From Bacteroidaceae bacterium (GTDB lineage: Bacteria > Bacteroidota > Bacteroidia > Bacteroidales > Bacteroidaceae), in contig JAFZKR010000136.1 of NCBI GenBank assembly GCA_017551845.1, positions 1 through 9,832 on the forward strand: a stretch of DNA of 9,832 bases, written 5' to 3'. Made by a program: the position numbers and the translations under genes. The notes below the pieces were generated by a model, which saw only the letters and a program-made list of their open reading frames with translations, ran no database searches and had not been told where the DNA came from. Shown piece after piece: positions 5,810 through 9,832 of the stretch (positions are counted from its first letter, which is position 1; each line of letters begins with the position of its first letter).

Positions 5810-7720
5810 CTATTGCCGATGTATCAACACACATGCTCCTCCACCCGGTGCCAGTTTGAGTTCAAGAACAGACTTGGAATTCACCTGCAAACCACTTTCA
5901 GTTTCAAAAGTCTCGCGGTTGGTGCGGTAATGGGTATCATCGGCATCAGTATTCACGGTAGCGGTATATTTGCCGCGTTTTGGCAGGAAGTTAAGCGGAA
6001 TGCTCAGCGTACGGGCATCCTCATTGGTTGCGGCACCGATAAGCCAGTCACCATCGGTATTCTGGCGGGCCATGACGATGTACTCACCAATCTCACCGGC
6101 CAGAGTGATGCTCTCCTTCCAGGGCTGCTTCTCTGCACTCAGAAACTCCAGCAGAGACGGATACTTTTGGTAATATTCCGGAATATCGGGTATTACAGTT
6201 GCACCGGACCAGGTTATGAGCGTGCGTGCAATCTCACCGGTTACGGTGCTGGGAACCTCCTGATTATTGTCCTTACGCGTGGTTCGACCCTGATGCAGTT
6301 CCAAGAAACCGTTGTTCTGATCAATAGGGCCTGCCACCATATTCACAAAGACCGATGTCACAAAAGTCTTGGGCTGGAATATCTGGCGGCCGTCCAGCTG
6401 CGCCTTGCAGTACTCACGCGTAACGGCATTGGGCCATGTACGCATCTGTCCGAAAGGATGCACGGGATAGTCATGATAATCAACCATAAGGTGATGTTTG
6501 GCACAAAGAGCCGTAATCTCCTGAGTCTTGCGGTTTTTCTCCTGCGGCGTACCGTTCATGAATCCGTATTTTACTCCCGATGCGCCCCACTCCTCATACT
6601 GAGCCAGGGTCTCCTCTATGGGATAGTTTGTGCCGGCCACATCATTAAGATAAAGCCAAACGCCCACACCCTTGTCCTTGCCGTATTTGATTATGCGCTG
6701 CACATCACGAGCCTTGTCACCCTTGGTGGGATCAGAATCCTTCTCAAACTCCGGACCGTACCAGTTTGCATCCAAAACCAGGCCCTGGAATCCCTGCTCA
6801 GCGGCAAAGTCAATCATACGGGTCCATGAATCATAGTTCATACCATAATGATACCCCTCCCAGACAGCGCCGTCAATGCGCCAGTCCCAAAGATAGACGC
6901 CCGGACGGACCCAACTGAAATCACCCTCCGGCTCCGGATTAAGCAACTCAATCAAATGAGAATCCACCAGATCGCCAGGGGTCTTACCCACCATCAGCAC
7001 ACGCCATGAACCCTGGAACAATGCATAAGGCTCATTCTTTTCAGGAATCACACTGAAACGTGTAGAACCTGCCTCAGAGCGCAAACGCATAGGCCAGCCA
7101 TTAGCAGCCAGGACAGCCTCATGCAACGCAAGGTACAGGTCATCGGCCGCCTTTATCGTCATCAGGGGCAGACGCTCGCCGTTGGCATCGGACAACTTCT
7201 CGGGGCCGATGTTATGGCGCTCGCCGTTATAGTACCATGCAGTATAATCACCTGCAAAGTTGAATTCTGTATGCTCATAGCAGGCGGCCGGCTCCAAATT
7301 TACGGATGCGGGTCTGAATGCAACGCCATCATTATAAACAAGAATGTCAAGTACCATAAAACCGTCTGACACTGTTTTGAGATCAACAGTCCATGAAGTA
7401 CATATATCCTTCACTACTGCCCGTTTGCCCCAGACAGGTCTCCATTCATCCTTGAACTTTTTAGGTTTTTTACTTTTAGGCATTAAAACACTAATCTTAT
7501 CGGCAGTTCCTTCAGGACTCATGGAGAATCCGGTTCCCGACCAGTCAATAACATCCTTCCCTTTTACAGAAACCTTATAAACCAGATTCTGTTCGTCATC
7601 CACCTTAAAGCAAAAGCTAATCTTCTTATCAGGAGATTTAACCTCATAAACCTTATTCTCAGCACTGACCCGGCAAAGGAATGTAACTGCAAACGCCACA
7701 AAAAGGAATATTCTCTTCAT
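5810..7720 (-). CDS. GH97 glycoside hydrolase (alpha-glucosidase/alpha-galactosidase family)
   Basis: A 636-residue exported retaining-or-inverting alpha-glycosidase of family GH97, the family of SusB. The start is the ATG at 7718-7720, which opens on a 20-residue signal peptide (ending RVSA|ENK); an in-frame TTG at 7753 lies over the promoter and is rejected. Numbering below adds 11 residues (counted from that TTG). An N-terminal beta-sandwich covers about 36-285 (SPDKKISF..., HEAVL). The (beta/alpha)8 catalytic domain covers about 286-560 (YLWDWRI, DFAAEQGFQGLVLDANWYG, VWLYLND, GVKYGFMNG, RTWPNAVTRE, GPIDQNNGF). A C-terminal beta domain covers about 555-645 (WLIGAATNEDARTLSIPLNFL). The Asp of the GVK-x-DF strand, nucleophile in the retaining branch, is replaced by Gly397, while Glu447 of PNxxxxE is kept; this points to a SusB-like inverting or otherwise altered mechanism. 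Length is near the shorter GH97 enzymes. The substrate is not determined, and no SusC/D genes are adjacent. Confidence 0.92.
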   Translation of the reverse strand: MKRIFLFVAFAVTFLCRVSAENKVYEVKSPDKKISFCFKVDDEQNLVYKVSVKGKDVIDWSGTGFSMSPEGTADKISVLMPKSKKPKKFKDEWRPVWGKRAVVKDICTSWTVDLKTVSDGFMVLDILVYNDGVAFRPASVNLEPAACYEHTEFNFAGDYTAWYYNGERHNIGPEKLSDANGERLPLMTIKAADDLYLALHEAVLAANGWPMRLRSEAGSTRFSVIPEKNEPYALFQGSWRVLMVGKTPGDLVDSHLIELLNPEPEGDFSWVRPGVYLWDWRIDGAVWEGYHYGMNYDSWTRMIDFAAEQGFQGLVLDANWYGPEFEKDSDPTKGDKARDVQRIIKYGKDKGVGVWLYLNDVAGTNYPIEETLAQYEEWGASGVKYGFMNGTPQEKNRKTQEITALCAKHHLMVDYHDYPVHPFGQMRTWPNAVTREYCKAQLDGRQIFQPKTFVTSVFVNMVAGPIDQNNGFLELHQGRTTRKDNNQEVPSTVTGEIARTLITWSGATVIPDIPEYYQKYPSLLEFLSAEKQPWKESITLAGEIGEYIVMARQNTDGDWLIGAATNEDARTLSIPLNFLPKRGKYTATVNTDADDTHYRTNRETFETESGLQVNSKSVLELKLAPGGGACVLIHRQ

Positions 7721-7740
7721 AAAAACAATAATTTTCTCCT

Positions 7741-7748
7741 CAAAGGTA
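7741..7748 (-). promoter_or_regulatory. Candidate -7 element for the GH97 gene
   Basis: On the minus strand this reads TACCTTTG, an exact TAnnTTTG match, 20 bp upstream of the GH97 ATG. It implies a short leader of about 15 nt. A purine-rich AGGAGA (7735-7740) lies between, rather far from the ATG for a ribosome site. No TTTG is visible at the -33 position. Confidence 0.45.
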
Positions 7749-7767
7749 CGCAAAAGTTTCCATTTGC

Positions 7768-7958
7768 AGACAGACCATGGAATGAGAAACCATTAGCGGA
7801 GGGTGTGAGCGGAGAACCCACGGAGGATCCCGTTAAGAACGGCGCTTCGTTTAACGTTAATTCCCATAGGGGATTAAAAGAGAGGCGTTCGCCGTTTAGG
7901 GTCCGTAGGGGTTCGGAGTAGCCCGGAACTGTTGTGTCTCTTATTTCATGGTCTGTCT
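7768..7958 (+). repeat. 191-bp inverted-end element with nested hairpins (possible structured RNA or MITE-like repeat)
   Basis: Most of the gap between GH97 and the efflux operon is this element. Outer stem: 7768-7787 pairs with 7939-7958 over 20 bp, 18 Watson-Crick plus two G-U as read on the plus strand. An inner long-range helix pairs 7817-7824 with 7902-7910 with one bulged A. Inside it are hairpins at 7830-7842 (CCGTT/AACGG, or the competing CGTTAA/TTAACG at 7831-7856), 7857-7877 (TTAATTCCC/GGGGATTAA, 9 bp, 3-nt loop) and 7884-7893 (GGC/GCC). Another hairpin lies at 7911-7929 (GTTCGG with CC-G-GAAC). The three wobble pairs become A-C mismatches on the other strand, favouring a plus-strand RNA. 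No transposase or clear target duplication is seen. A minus-strand open frame runs through it but looks spurious. Confidence 0.6.
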
Positions 7959-8015
7959 CGTACTTAAAAAACGTTAACGAATTTACTCGCGCACGCGCAT
8001 AAAAAGTCAAATAAG

Positions 8016-8023
8016 TAAATTTG
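8016..8023 (+). promoter_or_regulatory. Candidate -7 element for the efflux operon
   Basis: TAAATTTG matches TAnnTTTG exactly and lies 33 bp before the adaptor start at 8057, implying a leader of about 27 nt. No TTTG is found 19-21 bp upstream. The AT-rich stretch 7959-8015 between the inverted-end element and this motif contains CGTTAACG (7972-7979), a palindrome that could be an operator, but no regulator gene is visible. Confidence 0.45.
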
Positions 8024-8056
8024 CACATTTAAGAAGAATCAAACCTTAAACTGAAT

Positions 8057-9142
8057 ATGAGCAAAACTACCAGATGGGTGCTTATTGCCATCATAGTGAT
8101 TGGCGTGGCAATATGGGGAATTTACAGTCTGAAACCAAAAACCAACAAAGACATTCCAACAGGCCCGGGACCGATGCCCGCAGCAGGCATACCCATCGGT
8201 CGCGGTAGTCAGACCTTACTTGTACGGCACGTAATCATGCAGCCCACCGAGCTGGTTGACGGAATCAACATCAGCGGCAGCCTTATACCGAATGAGGAGG
8301 TAAACCTCTCATTCGAAACATCGGGCAAGATAACAGGAATATATTTTGAGGAGGGTTCGAAAGTAAGGAAAGGACAGATACTGGCCAAGATAAACGACGC
8401 GCCGTTACAAGCCCAGCTCAAGAAACTGCAGGCCCAGTACCAATCAACCGAGGACCGTCTGGCCCGCCAGAGGGCACTCTACGAGAAGGAGGCTGTAAGT
8501 AAGGAGGCCTTCCAGACCGCCGAGGCCGATTTCAACAAGCTCCAGGCCGATATCGAGGAGTGCAAGGCCAAGCTTGACCAGACCGAACTGAAAGCTCCGT
8601 TTGACGGTATAATAGGCTTGCGTCAGGTAAGCGTAGGCGCATACGCATCGCCCAACACGAACGTGGCCACTCTCACGAACACGGAGAAACTCAAGGTAGA
8701 GTTTGCAGTGCCCGAACGTTACGCTGGAGTACTCCAGAACGGAGCCAAGCTGACATTTACAGTTGAGGGCAGTGATGAAGTACACGACGCAAAAGTATAT
8801 GCCACAAACTCCAAAGTTGACCAGGGCACCCGTACCTATCTGGTACGTGCCATCTATGACAACAGGGACGGCAAGCTGGTACCCGGGCGTTACGTGAGCG
8901 TAAGCCTCAATACCCGCACATTCGAAAACGCTCTGGCAGTACCAAGTGAGGCTGTAATATCCGAAATGGGAATAGACAAGGTGTTCCTGTACAAGAACGG
9001 ACGGGCCATCCCTCAGGAGATAACCAAGGGCCTGCGCACCGACGCTATGGTACAGGTGCTGAGCGGACTGAACGTAGGTGACACCGTGATTACCAGCGGC
9101 ACCATGCAGCTGCGTACCGGGATGCAGGTTGAACTGAAATAA
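8057..9142 (+). CDS. RND efflux periplasmic adaptor (membrane fusion protein)
   Basis: A 361-residue periplasmic adaptor of the HlyD/AcrA type. It links an inner-membrane RND pump to an outer-membrane channel so that drugs, detergents or metabolites are exported across the envelope. Residues 7-24 form an N-terminal membrane anchor (VLIAIIVIGVAIWGIYSL) rather than a lipobox. A Pro/Gly linker (about 33-50) follows. The first lipoyl half is at about 80-115 (VNLSFETSGKITGIYFEEGSKVRKGQIL), the alpha-helical hairpin at about 115-172 (QLKKLQAQYQ...KAKLD) and the second lipoyl half at 176-208 (LKAPFDGIIGLRQVSVGAYA). The beta-barrel runs about 211-285 and the membrane-proximal domain about 290-361 (AVPSEAVI, GLNVGDTVITSG). 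Length and domain order are normal. It is followed after 9 bp by the pump gene. The substrate cannot be predicted. Confidence 0.93.
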   Translation: MSKTTRWVLIAIIVIGVAIWGIYSLKPKTNKDIPTGPGPMPAAGIPIGRGSQTLLVRHVIMQPTELVDGINISGSLIPNEEVNLSFETSGKITGIYFEEGSKVRKGQILAKINDAPLQAQLKKLQAQYQSTEDRLARQRALYEKEAVSKEAFQTAEADFNKLQADIEECKAKLDQTELKAPFDGIIGLRQVSVGAYASPNTNVATLTNTEKLKVEFAVPERYAGVLQNGAKLTFTVEGSDEVHDAKVYATNSKVDQGTRTYLVRAIYDNRDGKLVPGRYVSVSLNTRTFENALAVPSEAVISEMGIDKVFLYKNGRAIPQEITKGLRTDAMVQVLSGLNVGDTVITSGTMQLRTGMQVELK

Positions 9143-9151
9143 TCCCCCAAG

Positions 9152-9832
9152 ATGAACATTTCAGAACTCAGCATAAAGCGACCGGTACTTGCCACAGTAC
9201 TGGTGCTCATAATAATACTGTTCGGTGTGGTAGGCTACACCAGCCTTGGTGTGCGCGAATACCCATCAGTAGATAACCCCATAATATCGGTATCGGCCTC
9301 CTACCCCGGAGCCAACGCCGAGGTTATTGAAAATCAGATTACCGAGCCGCTGGAGCAGCAGATCAACGGTATCCCGGGCATCCGCTCGCTCTCATCGGTA
9401 AGCCAGTACGGAAGCAGCCGTATCACCGTTGAGTTTGAACTCTCCGTTGACCTTGAGACCGCCGCCAACGACGTGCGTGACAAGGTATCGCGCGCCCAGC
9501 GAATGCTCCCCCGTGACTGCGATCCCCCCACGGTATCCAAGGCCGATGCCGACGCCATGCCAATCCTTATGGTGGCCCTGCACTCTGACAAGCGCTCCCT
9601 GCTGGAACTCAGCGAACTGGCCGACCTTGTTGTAAAGGAGCAGCTCCAGACTATCCAGGACGTAAGTTCCGTAATGATTTGGGGTGAGAAACGTTACTGC
9701 ATGCGCCTGTGGCTGGATCCCGTAAAGATGTCAGGTTACAGCATAACCCCTATGGATGTAAAGAATGCCCTGGACCGCGAGAACGTGGAGCTGCCCTCAG
9801 GCACAATAGAAGGTAACACCACAGAGCTCGAG
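9152..9832 (+). CDS. RND efflux pump (AcrB/HAE1-type), N-terminal part
   Basis: The gene is cut by the window end: 227 residues are visible of about 1,000-1,050 usual for the family. It encodes the proton-driven inner-membrane transporter of a tripartite efflux system. The start is ATG at 9152-9154, 9 bp after the adaptor stop, with no clear ribosome site, as is common in this phylum. Residues 1-10 match the cytoplasmic start of the family (SELSIKRPV). TM1 spans about 12-32 (LATVLVLIIILFGVVGYTSL). The porter domain follows, with REYPSVDNPIISVSASYPGA (35-54), the ITEPLEQQINGI segment and QYGSSRITVEFE, all close to the AcrB pattern. The later stretch WGEKRYCMRLWLDPVKMSGY (177-196) corresponds to the porter region around AcrB's YAMRIWMNP. 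The TM4 and TM10 proton-relay residues lie beyond the window. An outer-membrane channel gene would be expected downstream. Confidence 0.95.
   Translation, partial: MNISELSIKRPVLATVLVLIIILFGVVGYTSLGVREYPSVDNPIISVSASYPGANAEVIENQITEPLEQQINGIPGIRSLSSVSQYGSSRITVEFELSVDLETAANDVRDKVSRAQRMLPRDCDPPTVSKADADAMPILMVALHSDKRSLLELSELADLVVKEQLQTIQDVSSVMIWGEKRYCMRLWLDPVKMSGYSITPMDVKNALDRENVELPSGTIEGNTTELE

Noticed and set aside
5813..6829. Long plus-strand open frame of 338 codons opposite the GH97 gene
   Set aside because: It starts at TTG, has no recognisable domain, and lies entirely antisense to a clear GH97 coding region; it is a codon-bias shadow.
7721..7753. N-terminal extension of GH97 from a TTG at 7753
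   Set aside because: It would add 11 residues before a normal signal peptide and would cover the -7 element; the ATG at 7720 begins directly at the signal peptide.
7717..8028. Minus-strand open frame of 103 codons across the gap before the efflux operon
   Set aside because: It coincides with the inverted-end element, overlaps the GH97 start and promoter, has no signal, domain or ribosome site, and its composition follows the hairpins rather than a protein pattern.

Overview
The window looks like chromosomal DNA from a gut-type Bacteroidales bacterium (Bacteroides, Phocaeicola or Prevotella-like). The evidence is the -7 motif TAnnTTTG of the Bacteroidota housekeeping sigma factor upstream of several genes, poor Shine-Dalgarno sequences, lipoproteins with acidic residues after the lipobox cysteine, a GH97 glycoside hydrolase, a TapB/DUF3108-like protein, and a secreted protein made of FISUMP-like and BIG2-like domains. 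No integrase, transposase, phage gene, tRNA, rRNA or CRISPR array was seen.

Layout. (1) 1-543 (+) is the C-terminal end of an M20-family metallodipeptidase. (2) A long, nearly perfect hairpin at 560-615 separates it from a converging minus-strand pair. That pair is a 157-aa secreted protein with a T9SS-tail-like C-terminus (3120-3593) and an 828-aa secreted protein with three copies of a C-type-lectin-like repeat (637-3123). Their stop and start codons overlap as ATGA. (3) 3764-4432 (-) is a TapB-like putative lipoprotein. It is divergent from two plus-strand genes, a secreted Ala/Lys/Glu helical protein (4537-5226) and a small lipoprotein (5264-5752). The two directions appear to use interleaved promoters in a 104-bp gap. 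(4) A bidirectional terminator at 5753-5783 lies between the small lipoprotein and a convergent GH97 glycosidase (5810-7720, -). (5) The 336-bp gap 7721-8056 holds the GH97 promoter, a 191-bp element with 20-bp inverted ends and nested hairpins, and a promoter candidate for the next operon. (6) 8057-9142 (+) and 9152-9832 (+, cut by the window edge) are the periplasmic adaptor and inner-membrane pump of a tripartite RND efflux system.

How the genes work together. The adaptor and pump form one export machine. The TapB-like protein and its divergent pair look like a small envelope-associated locus of unknown role. The coupled secreted pair probably acts outside the cell. The GH97 enzyme stands alone here, with no SusC/SusD or sensor beside it.

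The most unusual item is the element at 7768-7958. Its outer stem and one internal hairpin contain three pairs that are G-U on the plus strand but A-C on the minus strand, which favours a structured RNA read in the plus direction, possibly spread as a repeat. The other points worth checking are the split arrangement of the coupled secreted pair and a possible frameshift at the end of the small lipoprotein gene.
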